From an uncultured Clostridia bacterium (GTDB lineage: Bacteria > Bacillota > Clostridia > TANB77 > CAG-508), in assembly GCA_934141475.1 (NCBI GenBank), contig CAKPCG010000031.1, positions 1 through 18,617 on the forward strand: a stretch of DNA of 18,617 nucleotides, written 5' to 3'. Shown here one piece after another: positions 1 to 6,613 of this stretch (position 1 is the stretch's first letter; each line of letters opens with the position of its first letter). Position numbers and translations under genes: made by a program. The notes beneath the pieces are model-generated. The model was not told where the DNA came from, did not search any database, and saw only the letters and a list, made by a program, of their open reading frames with translations.

Positions 1-70
1 ACAAAGAACAAAAACTAATGCTCGTACAAGAAAAGGTCCAAGAAAAGTTGTAAGTAAAAGCAAAAAATAA
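1..70 (+). CDS. rpsM: 30S ribosomal protein S13, C-terminal end (partial)
   Basis: Only the last 22 codons are inside the window, in the frame starting at base 2 and ending at TAA 68-70. They read QRTKTNARTRKGPRKVV plus a basic SKSKK tail. The RTKTNARTRKGPR block is the conserved C-terminal tail of S13, which reaches toward the decoding region and tRNAs of the 30S head. The next gene is rpsK 69 bases downstream, the usual order rpsM-rpsK-rpsD-rpoA-rplQ, which supports the call. Nothing can be said about the rest of the protein. Confidence 0.93.
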   Translation, partial: QRTKTNARTRKGPRKVVSKSKK

Positions 71-139
71 TAAATAATGCGATAAATATAAATAGGGAAT
101 AAAAATTCCTTTACCAAAAAGAGGAGGTAAGTTAGAACA

Positions 140-535
140 ATGGCTAAAAACGTAACAAGAAAAACAGTTACAAAAAGAAATAGAAAAAACATTGAAAGAG
201 GAGCTGCTCATATTCATTCAAGCTTTAACAATACAATAGTATCTGTTACAGATGTTGCAGGAAATGTTATAGCTTGGGGAAGTGCTGGAGGACTTGGATT
301 CAAAGGTTCTAGAAAAAGTACACCATTTGCAGCTGGAGAAGTTGCAGAAACAGCAGCAAAAAAAGCAATGGAACATGGTCTAAAAACTGTTGAAGTATTT
401 GTTAAAGGTCCTGGTTCAGGAAGAGAAGCAGCTATAAGAGCACTTCAAACAGCAGGATTAGAAATAAGTTCAATAAAAGACGTAACACCAATACCACACA
501 ATGGTTGTAGACCACCAAAAAGACGTAGAGTATAA
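140..535 (+). CDS. rpsK: 30S ribosomal protein S11
   Basis: This 131-residue protein binds 16S rRNA in the platform of the 30S subunit. Recognisable segments are the N-terminal basic arm, AHIHSSFNNTIVSVTD (about residues 23-38), the KGPGSGREAAIRAL loop and the C-terminal HNGCRPPKRRRV signature. Its length is normal for the family. ATG 140 follows a strong GAGGAGG site near 121-127. It is co-directional with rpsM and rpsD, with 69 and about 30 bases between them, so it is surely in the same operon. A short hairpin (94-100 with 105-111) lies in the rpsM-rpsK gap but has no T-tract, so read-through is expected. Confidence 0.97.
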   Translation: MAKNVTRKTVTKRNRKNIERGAAHIHSSFNNTIVSVTDVAGNVIAWGSAGGLGFKGSRKSTPFAAGEVAETAAKKAMEHGLKTVEVFVKGPGSGREAAIRALQTAGLEISSIKDVTPIPHNGCRPPKRRRV

Positions 536-565
536 TATAAATAAAATAAAGAGGTGAAATTAGAA

Positions 566-1192
566 ATGTCAAGATATAAAGACGCACAATGTCGTGTTTG
601 CCGTAGAGAAGGATGCAAATTATTCTTAAAAGGTGAAAGATGTTATTCAGATAAATGTAGTATATCAAGAAGAAACTACGCTCCTGGAGATCATGGTCAA
701 AAGAATTCTAAACTTTCTGAATACGGAACACAATTAAGAGAAAAACAAAAAACAAGATCATATTATGGAGTTGGAGAAAAGCAATTTAGAAAATATTTTG
801 CTATGGCTTCAAATAAAAAAGGTATAACAGGTGAGAATTTACTACAAATATTAGAAAGTAGATTAGATAACGTTGTTTACAGATTAGGATATGGAGTATC
901 AAGAGCAGAAGCTAGACAAATGGTAAACCATGGACAATTTGAAGTAAACGGTAAAAAAGTAAACATTCCATCATATTTAGTAAAAGCTGGAGATGTTGTA
1001 ACAGTTAGAGAAATAAAGAAAGATAACAGCACTATAAAAGCAAATGCTGAAGCAAACTCAGTAAGACCAGTTCCAGCATGGCTAGAAAAAGATAATGAAA
1101 AATTAAGTGGAAAAGTTATCAGATTAGCTGCAAGAGAAGATATAGATATTCCAATAGAAGAGCATTTAATAGTAGAGCTATACTCTAAATAA
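566..1192 (+). CDS. rpsD: 30S ribosomal protein S4, zinc-binding (Cys4) form
   Basis: S4 is a primary 16S rRNA-binding protein that starts assembly of the 30S body and in many bacteria represses its own operon. The product has 208 residues. The N-terminus has CxxC (Cys9, Cys12) and a later CxxxxC (Cys26, Cys31), the four-cysteine zinc arrangement of C+ type S4 proteins. The S4 RNA-binding domain follows at about residues 95-155 (SRLDNVVYRLGYGVSRAEAR). I take ATG 566 rather than the in-frame GTG 554, because that GTG is part of the GAGGTG ribosome site at 551-556 and S4 proteins begin MSRY/MARY. It sits between rpsK and rpoA. Confidence 0.96.
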   Translation: MSRYKDAQCRVCRREGCKLFLKGERCYSDKCSISRRNYAPGDHGQKNSKLSEYGTQLREKQKTRSYYGVGEKQFRKYFAMASNKKGITGENLLQILESRLDNVVYRLGYGVSRAEARQMVNHGQFEVNGKKVNIPSYLVKAGDVVTVREIKKDNSTIKANAEANSVRPVPAWLEKDNEKLSGKVIRLAAREDIDIPIEEHLIVELYSK

Positions 1193-1207
1193 TTAGGAGG
1201 TTAAATA

Positions 1208-2155
1208 ATGATAGAATTCGAAAGGCCAAATATTGAATGTATAAAAATTGATGATGAAAACAATTATTCAAAATTTGTATGTGAGCCATTAGAAAGAGGT
1301 TATGGAGTTACAATAGGAAATTCTTTAAGACGTATTTTACTTTCATCACTTCCAGGCTGTGCCCTAACAAGTGTGAAAATAAATGGAGTTTTACACGAAT
1401 TTTCAAGTATTCCAAATGTTGTAGAAGATGTACCAGAAATTATAGTAAACTTAAAGAACGTAAGACTAAAATTTGCTGAAGAAGAAGAAAAAGTATTGCG
1501 TTTAGATTTTAATGGTGAAGGTGAAGTTACAGCAGGAGATATTCAAACAGATGGAACAGTAGAAATACTAAATCCTGATTTACATATAGCTACAGTAAGC
1601 GAAGGTGGACACCTAGTTATGGAGCTAACTGCCAATAGAGGTAGAGGATATGTACCATCTGATAAAAACAAAAAACCAGACCAAGACATATCAGTACTTC
1701 CAATTGATTCTATATACACTCCAGTAAAGAAAGTAAATTATCAAATTGAAAATACTAGAGTTGGACAAATGGTTGATTTGGATAGACTTGTTATTGAAGT
1801 TTGGACAGATGGAAGCTTAAAACCTTATGAAGCATTAAGTTTAGCAGCAAAAATACTAACAGGACACTTAGAATTATTTATAGACTTATCTGAAGCTACA
1901 AAAAATACAAAAATAATGATAGAAAAAGAAGAAAACAAAAAAGAAAGAATTCTTGAAAAATCAATTGAAGAATTGGAATTATCAGTAAGATCATTCAATT
2001 GCCTAAAACGTGCAGGAATTTCAACAGTTGAAGATTTAGCAAATAAAACTGAATCTGATATGATGAAAGTAAGAAACTTAGGCAAAAAATCTTTAGATGA
2101 AGTAGTGGCCAAATTACATGCTCTAGGATTAGATTTTGCACCTGAAGAAGAATAA
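1208..2155 (+). CDS. rpoA: DNA-directed RNA polymerase subunit alpha
   Basis: The alpha subunit dimerises to scaffold RNA polymerase assembly and its C-terminal domain contacts promoter UP elements and activators. The protein has 315 residues, the normal length. The N-terminal domain (about 1-230) has the conserved GYGVTIGNSLRRILLSSLPG stretch needed for dimer and beta contacts. A charged linker at about 235-250 leads to a C-terminal domain (about 253-312) with the helix-hairpin-helix LKRAGISTVEDLANKTE and RNLGKKSLDEV. ATG 1208 has an AGGAGG site 8 bases upstream. It is the fourth gene of the ribosomal operon segment seen here. Confidence 0.98.
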   Translation: MIEFERPNIECIKIDDENNYSKFVCEPLERGYGVTIGNSLRRILLSSLPGCALTSVKINGVLHEFSSIPNVVEDVPEIIVNLKNVRLKFAEEEEKVLRLDFNGEGEVTAGDIQTDGTVEILNPDLHIATVSEGGHLVMELTANRGRGYVPSDKNKKPDQDISVLPIDSIYTPVKKVNYQIENTRVGQMVDLDRLVIEVWTDGSLKPYEALSLAAKILTGHLELFIDLSEATKNTKIMIEKEENKKERILEKSIEELELSVRSFNCLKRAGISTVEDLANKTESDMMKVRNLGKKSLDEVVAKLHALGLDFAPEEE

Positions 2156-2215
2156 AATAGAAGATAATAGATATATGGGGAAGATTCCATAATTAAGACA
2201 AGGAGGTAGAACAAG

Positions 2216-2734
2216 TTGGCTAATAGAAAATTAGGAAGAACAACAGACATTAGAATGTCAATGTTAAAAACATTAACAACTGATTTAATAATGTATGGAA
2301 AAATAACAACAACTGAAACAAGAGCTAAAGAAGTTAAAAAAATTGCTGATTCTATAATAGCTTTAGCTGTAAAAGAAAAAGATAACTTTGAAATGGTTGA
2401 TGTTAAAGTTGTAAAAGCAAAACTTGATTCAAAAGGAAATAAATTAACAGAATTAGTAAAAAGCAAAAATGGTAAAGAATATTTAAAAGTTGTTAAAGAA
2501 GAAACAACAGAATCAAGACAAAAAGATATGCCATCAAGACTAAATGCTAGAAGAAATATAATGACAAAAATAAATAAAGTAAAAATGAATGGTGAAAATG
2601 TTGATTTACCATCAAAACTATTCAATGAAATAGCTCCAAAATATGCAGATAGAGTTGGAGGATATACAAGAATAGTTAAAGCTGAGCCACGTAGAGGAGA
2701 TAATGCTCCTATGGCAGTTTTAATGTTAGTTTAA
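2216..2734 (+). CDS. rplQ: 50S ribosomal protein L17 with central insertion
   Basis: L17 binds domain III of 23S rRNA near the exit tunnel. The start is TTG 2216 (reading MANRKLGRTTDIR), preceded by AGGAGG at about 2201-2206. The N-terminal block is typical of L17, and the C-terminal block (KLFNEIAPKYADRVGGYTRI, then RRGDNAPMAVLMLV) is strongly conserved. The product is 172 residues, whereas typical L17 is about 115-130. The excess sits between about residues 60 and 115 (around KVVKAKLDSKGNKLTELVK), where ordinary L17 has a short loop. It is the last gene of the operon and is followed 16 bases later by a terminator. Confidence 0.95.
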   Translation: MANRKLGRTTDIRMSMLKTLTTDLIMYGKITTTETRAKEVKKIADSIIALAVKEKDNFEMVDVKVVKAKLDSKGNKLTELVKSKNGKEYLKVVKEETTESRQKDMPSRLNARRNIMTKINKVKMNGENVDLPSKLFNEIAPKYADRVGGYTRIVKAEPRRGDNAPMAVLMLV

Positions 2735-2750
2735 TAAAAATAATATTTAT

Positions 2751-2780
2751 AAAAACTCTTGAAATAATTCAAGGGTTTTT
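2751..2780 (+). terminator. Rho-independent terminator of the rpsM-rplQ operon
   Basis: A 13-bp stem pairs 2751-2763 with 2768-2780, with one T-G wobble and a four-base loop. The right arm ends in five T. It lies 16 bases after the rplQ stop. Confidence 0.85.
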
Positions 2781-2811
2781 AATTTTGAACTGAATATTAA
2801 GGTTGTATAAT

Positions 2812-2848
2812 AAATGTTGGGGTGGTTACCAAGCACACCTCAACATTT
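2812..2848 (+). terminator. Second strong hairpin with T-rich tail downstream of rplQ
   Basis: Bases 2812-2824 pair with 2836-2848 (13 bp, one wobble) around an 11-base loop. T-rich sequence follows (ATTTTTAATTTTTTC). It may be a backup terminator for the ribosomal operon, or the end of an older transcript or element. It comes only 31 bases after the first terminator. Confidence 0.55.
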
Positions 2849-2935
2849 TTAATTTTTTCTAATAAAAATATAGCACTTATCGAAAATACCTGATAAAATG
2901 TAATTGCTAGAAAATATTAAAGGAGGTATTGATAA

Positions 2936-3019
2936 GTGCAAAACAATTATATCAAAGATTTATTAGATTTTAAGGATGTTGAAGTAAAAAAAATAAATAA
3001 TTTAAAGGAAGTGAAATGA
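2936..3019 (+). pseudogene. ISL3-family transposase, N-terminal fragment
   Basis: Only 27 codons remain, starting at GTG 2936 behind a good AGGAGGT site (about 2922-2928) and ending at TGA 3017-3019. The peptide begins MQNNYIKDLLDFKDVEVKKI, which resembles the N-terminus of clostridial ISL3-type transposases just before their Cys-rich zinc region; the zinc region, helix-turn-helix and DDE domain are absent. The open frame breaks where a 69-bp direct repeat begins (3009), so the fragment looks cut by a rearrangement. An inverted repeat, GCACTTATC (2873-2881) with GATAAGTGC (2931-2939), covers the GTG start. The family call rests on short similarity recalled from memory and is tentative. Confidence 0.5.
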
Positions 3020-3077
3020 AAAAGTAAAATCTATTTATAAAAATATAATTAGAAATTCGTATTACATTAAAGATTAT
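3009..3077 (+). repeat. 69-bp direct repeat, copy 1
   Basis: It matches 4964-5032 base for base except A3026 versus G4981. It starts inside the ISL3 fragment's last codons and ends where the IS30-type promoter begins. Sequence beyond both ends differs between the copies. No terminal inverted repeats are seen. Confidence 0.93.
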
Positions 3078-3105
3078 TGTAAGACTAAAAGAAATTTAGT
3101 ATAAT
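3077..3105 (+). promoter_or_regulatory. Promoter for the IS30-type transposase fragment
   Basis: TTGTAA (3077-3082) is followed by a 17-base spacer and TATAAT (3100-3105). It lies about 36 bases upstream of ATG 3142 and overlaps the end of repeat copy 1. Confidence 0.6.
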
Positions 3106-3141
3106 ATAGGTGTAAATGCTTCTTGGGAAAGTGAGGATATT

Positions 3142-3486
3142 ATGAAATTTAATGGTAAACATCTTTCTTTAGAAGATAGAAAAATTATTGAAAACAATAT
3201 AAACAAAGGATTAAGAAAATTTGAAACAGCCAAAGAACTTAATAAGGCACAATCAACAATTGATAAAGAAATACGAAAAAACAGAAAACATAGATACTCT
3301 CAAATTGATGATTCTCCTTTTATGTGCAATCATTTTAAAGAATGTAAAATTTGTACTTCTAAATGCAAAGACTTTGAAGAAATTATAAGATTCATTCTGC
3401 ATTATTTCTACTTTATCATTTATTGCAACTTTCTTCATTTCTTTACTTTTCTTTCCTATTTTTTATCAAGAATTAAAAAAAGATAG
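3142..3486 (+). pseudogene. IS30-family transposase, N-terminal fragment
   Basis: About the first 80 residues look like the N-terminus of a clostridial IS30-type transposase: HLSLEDRKIIENNINKG, then a helix-turn-helix-like RKFETAKELNKAQSTIDKEI, then a Cys cluster CNHFKECKICTSKC. After about base 3390 the frame reads a Phe/Tyr/Leu-rich stretch unlike a transposase and stops at 3486. The DDE catalytic domain is missing. The downstream DNA looks like foreign sequence read from the wrong strand, so this is a deletion or insertion junction. ATG 3142 has a GTGAGG site at 3130-3135 and its own promoter. It cannot encode an active transposase. Confidence 0.72.
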
Positions 3487-3624
3487 GCTTTTACCCATCT
3501 TCTTATATATCCAAAGTAAAGAAAACCCTTGATATTAAAGCGTTTTATATTTTTATCATAAGGAACAATTATTGTTACTACAAGTGCTATAAATGTAACA
3601 CCTTGTCTTCTTAAAGAATTTCAT
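3456..3624 (-). pseudogene. Broken prepilin-like gene, leader-peptide fragment
   Basis: On the minus strand an AGAGGA site (3633-3638) precedes ATG 3624 and codons MKFFKK. One base out of frame, the DNA then reads LRRQGVTFIALVVTIIV, nearly the same as the prepilin-like leader RQRGITLIALVVTIIV of the neighbouring gene. After that the frame runs through unrelated residues (PYDKNIKRFNIKGF) to TAG 3456-3458. So the start region and hydrophobic leader of a second secreted protein survive, but it is frameshifted and its body is replaced. It begins 27 bases downstream of the stop of the FGE-fold gene, in the same direction, and was probably once its tandem relative. Confidence 0.55.
3474..3500 (-). 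terminator. Minus-strand terminator below the FGE-fold gene
   Basis: On the minus strand 3500-3493 pairs with 3488-3481 (8 bp with two G-U wobbles, loop AAAA), followed directly by seven T (plus-strand A run 3474-3480). It is the first terminator-like hairpin downstream of the 3652-4839 gene. Confidence 0.6.
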
Positions 3625-3651
3625 TTAATTCATCCTCTTATTTATTAGTTT

Positions 3652-4839
3652 TTAATATAATGTTATTCTAAAACCAATCCCATAATCACAATGAGATGCA
3701 GCATTATCTATATAATCACTTATAGGTCCGTATTTTCCTTTTAATCCAGAGCCATTATAGCTTCCACCCCTACTTACAGCAGGTCGATTTTTATTTCCCA
3801 CATTAGTCCCTAATGTCCATTCATAAACATTTCCAGCTAAATCATATATGTTTTTAGTTTTATTTCGTTCTGAAATCCCTGTAGTTAATAATATTTTTTC
3901 ATTAAGTGGTTTGCTGTATTTATCATAAATAATTTTATACGTTTTTCCATAATCATCTGAGTACTTCCCCTCATTATATATAAAAAAACTTACCGCTGCA
4001 TAATTCCCAAATAAATTTGAATCTTCATTTAGGTCTTTTAATTCTTTTTCCCCTTTATCATTTAAAAATTTTAAAATCAAATTCCATTGCATATCAAATA
4101 ATATACTTGCAGAATAATTTTTATAGTTTATTTGCATTGCAGCTTTTTGAGCTTGTTCGCATGTTACATAAATATATGGATATCCGTTTTTTTTACTGTA
4201 AATTTCACTTATACTTTGATTAAGCTGTTGGTTAGGCTCACTTGTACTCATCTCATATCTACTTACCCAGAATCCACCATTTTCATAGATACTTTTTAGC
4301 ATTTTATTCTTTTCTTTTTGATAATTTTCTTCACTATCTATTCCATCACCTAGATACCATCCATCACTATATTTTGAGTTACTAAAATCTTTTGTATATT
4401 CTTTTATATCTTTTTCTATATTTTCATATTCAGTATTTGATTTCGCAATATTATATATTGTTTTAGGTACATCCACCCAAACGTATTCATTTCCATTACC
4501 GTCAATTATAACTAATCCATTATCAATCGAGTCTTCACCAGCAATTTTTGTTGGCGCAAATCCTTCTGGCAATGTAACTCCTTTATACGTTGTTTCTTCT
4601 GTGTTCATTAATGCTTCTGCCTGTGCTAGTTTTATTTGCTCATCTTTATTTGTTATATCTGTTTTCTCTTTTGCCTCTGCCGCTCTATTCAGTATTCCAT
4701 TTTGACCCGTTAACATACTTATCGAAATTCCTGCCAATATTAAAAGTACTATAATTGTAACTACTAAAGCAATTAGTGTTATTCCTCTTTGACGCATTTT
4801 TTGGCAGTCTTTAGGAATTTTGTTTAAACATTTTTTCAT
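3652..4839 (-). CDS. Secreted prepilin-like leader + FGE-sulfatase-fold protein
   Basis: This 395-residue protein begins with a prepilin-like (class III) leader: basic residues, then Gly19 and ITLIALVVTIIVLLILAGIS (about 20-39), with Ala instead of the usual Glu at mature position +5. A short coiled-coil-like segment follows (about 50-75). The C-terminal part has formylglycine-generating-enzyme-fold hallmarks: GFWVSRYE mid-protein, YDLAGNVYEW (about 332-341), RGGSY (357-361) and GFRI (389-392). The two catalytic cysteines of true FGE are not at the expected place after RGGS, so I infer a binding or structural surface module rather than an enzyme. ATG 4839 has AGGAGA at 4851-4856 and its own promoter. 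The substrate or ligand is unknown. A C-type-lectin-like variable protein is an alternative reading, but no reverse transcriptase or template repeat is in the window. Confidence 0.78.
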   Translation of the reverse strand: MKKCLNKIPKDCQKMRQRGITLIALVVTIIVLLILAGISISMLTGQNGILNRAAEAKEKTDITNKDEQIKLAQAEALMNTEETTYKGVTLPEGFAPTKIAGEDSIDNGLVIIDGNGNEYVWVDVPKTIYNIAKSNTEYENIEKDIKEYTKDFSNSKYSDGWYLGDGIDSEENYQKEKNKMLKSIYENGGFWVSRYEMSTSEPNQQLNQSISEIYSKKNGYPYIYVTCEQAQKAAMQINYKNYSASILFDMQWNLILKFLNDKGEKELKDLNEDSNLFGNYAAVSFFIYNEGKYSDDYGKTYKIIYDKYSKPLNEKILLTTGISERNKTKNIYDLAGNVYEWTLGTNVGNKNRPAVSRGGSYNGSGLKGKYGPISDYIDNAASHCDYGIGFRITLY

Positions 4840-4899
4840 AAGTTTTCATCTCTCCTATCTCTTTCATTTTTCTTTTGCTTTCCGTTTTTTTGCAAAGCT

Positions 4900-4928
4900 A
4901 GTATACCATATTGTGTACATTTTTTCAA
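4900..4928 (-). promoter_or_regulatory. Promoter of the FGE-fold gene
   Basis: On the minus strand TTGAAA (4928-4923), a 17-base spacer and TATACT (4905-4900) form a near-consensus sigma-A promoter, about 60 bases upstream of ATG 4839. Confidence 0.8.
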
Positions 4929-4963
4929 GTATTTTTGTGTTTTAAGCAGGTTAAAAGTATGAA

Positions 4964-5032
4964 AAGTGAAATGAAAAAGTGAAATCTATTTATAAAAATA
5001 TAATTAGAAATTCGTATTACATTAAAGATTAT
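4964..5032 (+). repeat. 69-bp direct repeat, copy 2
   Basis: It is identical to 3009-3077 except at one base. It lies between the divergent promoters of the FGE-fold gene and the serpin-like gene. Together the copies bracket 3078-4963, which contains the IS30 stub, the broken prepilin gene and the FGE-fold gene. The 328-base gap 4840-5167 holds only this repeat and the two promoters. Confidence 0.93.
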
Positions 5033-5053
5033 ATGTTTATTTTTTATATATTC

Positions 5054-5082
5054 TTGCAATAATAATTTTTTTTTGATATAAT
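5054..5082 (+). promoter_or_regulatory. Promoter of the serpin-like gene
   Basis: TTGCAA (5054-5059), a 17-base spacer and TATAAT (5077-5082). The predicted transcript start near 5089 rules out the in-frame ATG at 5081 and supports ATG 5168. Confidence 0.72.
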
Positions 5083-5167
5083 GTTTTATATAAAAATGGA
5101 AATAATAATAGATATCAAAAAATTTATTGAGTCTATTTTGTACCTTCAAGAAAGGGATGTTAAAAAT

Positions 5168-6334
5168 ATGAAAAAAAAGATAATTATAATATGTTTAGTA
5201 GTTCTTCTTATTTTATTAGGAACATATGCTATAAAAAATACTAAACAAAATGAAGCAAATTCAAGTGAAAAACAAAAAAATTCTCAAGAAACTATAGGAA
5301 ATAATTCAAGTACAGAAGAATCAATAAAAGGTAATACAGAAGATAATACTCAAAGTAGTATTCAAAATAATACAGAAGGAATAAACACAGTACTTACATT
5401 AGAAGACGAAATAAATAATAATTCAATATGGTGCGGAACATTCCAATTAATATGGAATGATCTAAAAGATCAAATAGCAAAACAAGATATTGTATTTACA
5501 CCTCAATTAAAAGTAGTAGAAAACCTAAATAAAGAAACTTTTAAAACAAGTGATATATCAGACAAATACTACTATAAAAAAATAGGAACTCCAACACCAG
5601 AATTGAAAAAAGAAATTGAAAAAGCAATAAAAGACAAATTTAACGAAGAAAGCAAGATATTAAATGATTTTAACTGGAATAGTGCAGCTTCTGAGAACAA
5701 CTATTTTTTATACGCAATGCTAAAAAAGGAATTTCAATTTAAAAAGGCTTTTGATGAACTAGATAAAGGAAAATTTAATGATACAGATAATATAAAATAT
5801 TTTGGCTTAAAATCAAAAAGTGAAGAAGAACAAAGAAATCAGATTACTGTAATGTATTATAACTCATCAAATGATTTTGCAATAAAACTATATACAAAAC
5901 AGGAAGATGAAGTAATTCTTTGCAAAAATCCAAATGGAAAAACATTTAATGAAATCTACAATAATATCCAAAATAACGAGAAAAACTTTACAGGAGATAA
6001 AAACGTAGAAGAAGGAGAATTAGTAAAAATCCCAAATATTAAAATAGACGAAAAAAGTGAATTCGGAGAATTACAAGGTAAACCATTTTATTTTTCTAAT
6101 GGAAATTCGTATTTGATTGATAAAGCTATCCAAACAATTGAGTTCGAGCTTGATAAAACAGGAGGAAAAATAAAAAGTGAAGCAGGAATGTCTGTAATGA
6201 AAAGCTCTATAGCATTACCTGAAGAAAAAAGAGAATTTATATTTGATAATACATTTGCAATATTCTTAAAAGAAAATGACAAAAATGTACCATACTTTGC
6301 AGGTAAAATAGATGATATGAGTAAATTTCAATAA
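5168..6334 (+). CDS. Membrane-anchored extracellular protein with divergent serpin-like domain
   Basis: The product has 388 residues: a signal anchor (about 4-21), an Asn/Ser/Thr/Gln-rich linker (22-72) and a globular part (73-388). I do not recognise a named gene, but the globular part follows the serpin order. A strand-3A-like segment (177-196, NYFLYAMLKKEFQFKKAFD) is followed by an FAIKLYTKQEDEVILCKNP strand (237-255), VKIPNIKID (286-294), a hinge-like IEFELDKTGGKIKSEAG (324-340) and a C-terminal FDNTFAIFLKENDKNVPYF (359-377) then AGKI. The hinge lacks the Thr at P14 and the small residues at P12-P9 of inhibitory serpins, so inhibition by loop insertion is doubtful. ATG 5168 follows AAAGGG at 5151-5156. 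It is monocistronic with its own promoter and terminator. The serpin assignment is inference from motif order. Confidence 0.55.
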   Translation: MKKKIIIICLVVLLILLGTYAIKNTKQNEANSSEKQKNSQETIGNNSSTEESIKGNTEDNTQSSIQNNTEGINTVLTLEDEINNNSIWCGTFQLIWNDLKDQIAKQDIVFTPQLKVVENLNKETFKTSDISDKYYYKKIGTPTPELKKEIEKAIKDKFNEESKILNDFNWNSAASENNYFLYAMLKKEFQFKKAFDELDKGKFNDTDNIKYFGLKSKSEEEQRNQITVMYYNSSNDFAIKLYTKQEDEVILCKNPNGKTFNEIYNNIQNNEKNFTGDKNVEEGELVKIPNIKIDEKSEFGELQGKPFYFSNGNSYLIDKAIQTIEFELDKTGGKIKSEAGMSVMKSSIALPEEKREFIFDNTFAIFLKENDKNVPYFAGKIDDMSKFQ

Positions 6335-6357
6335 AATACAGAAAAATGAAAAAATAG

Positions 6358-6397
6358 ATCGTTTTGACTAATTGATTAGTTAAAGCGATTTATTTTT
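6358..6397 (+). terminator. Terminator of the serpin-like gene
   Basis: A 14-bp stem (6358-6371 with 6376-6389, two wobbles, loop TTGA) is followed by TTATTTTT. It starts 23 bases after the stop codon. Confidence 0.85.
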
Positions 6398-6539
6398 GGC
6401 TAAATTAACTGCTGAGTACTAATAAATAATTGTAGAAGGCTAATAAAATAATTATTAAATATAAATAAATTATTTAAAAAATACTAATAAAATAATTTAT
6501 AAATATTTACAAATTATTTAACTAATATCAACAAAACTA

Positions 6540-6568
6540 TTGACAAATAATATACCTAGATATACAAT
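6540..6568 (+). promoter_or_regulatory. Promoter of the padR-SEDS operon
   Basis: TTGACA (6540-6545), a 17-base spacer and TACAAT (6563-6568). This is the closest match to sigma-A consensus in the accessory half of the window. It lies about 45 bases before ATG 6614. The rest of 6398-6613 is A+T-rich with no further signal. Confidence 0.85.
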
Positions 6569-6596
6569 GCAAATATACATAGAATAACTAGGCATA
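6551..6596. promoter_or_regulatory. Candidate PadR operator (inverted repeat over the -10)
   Basis: TATACCTAG (6551-6559) and CTAGGCATA (6588-6596) are inverted with one mismatch in nine. They flank the -10 and the expected transcription start. PadR proteins usually repress their own operon through dyads at the promoter, so this is a plausible operator. Binding is inferred only. Confidence 0.4.
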
Positions 6597-6613
6597 TAGA
6601 AAGGAGAAAAAAT

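Noticed and set aside
1825..2625. Long minus-strand open frame of 266 codons across rpoA and rplQ
   Set aside because: It is antisense to two certain genes, is Phe/Ser/Leu-rich as expected from reverse reading of A-rich coding DNA, and has no ribosome site or family resemblance.
2785..2811. Promoter-like TTGAAC and TATAAT upstream of the 2812-2848 hairpin
   Set aside because: The spacer is only 15 bases and transcription would start inside the left arm of the hairpin, so a small RNA from it is not convincing.
3253..3438. Minus-strand frame beginning MKKVAINDKVEIMQNES
   Set aside because: Its first 17 or so residues look like genuine coding DNA from the foreign side of the IS30 junction, but the rest runs antisense through the IS30 fragment. 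It is too short to name, so it is kept only as evidence of a junction near 3390.
3655..3790. Possible variable repeat of a diversity-generating retroelement at the end of the FGE-fold gene
   Set aside because: No reverse transcriptase, accessory gene or template repeat is found in the window. It is kept only as a question in the findings.
5081..5167. N-terminal extension of the serpin-like protein from ATG 5081
   Set aside because: This ATG overlaps the -10 box, and the signal anchor begins naturally at ATG 5168.
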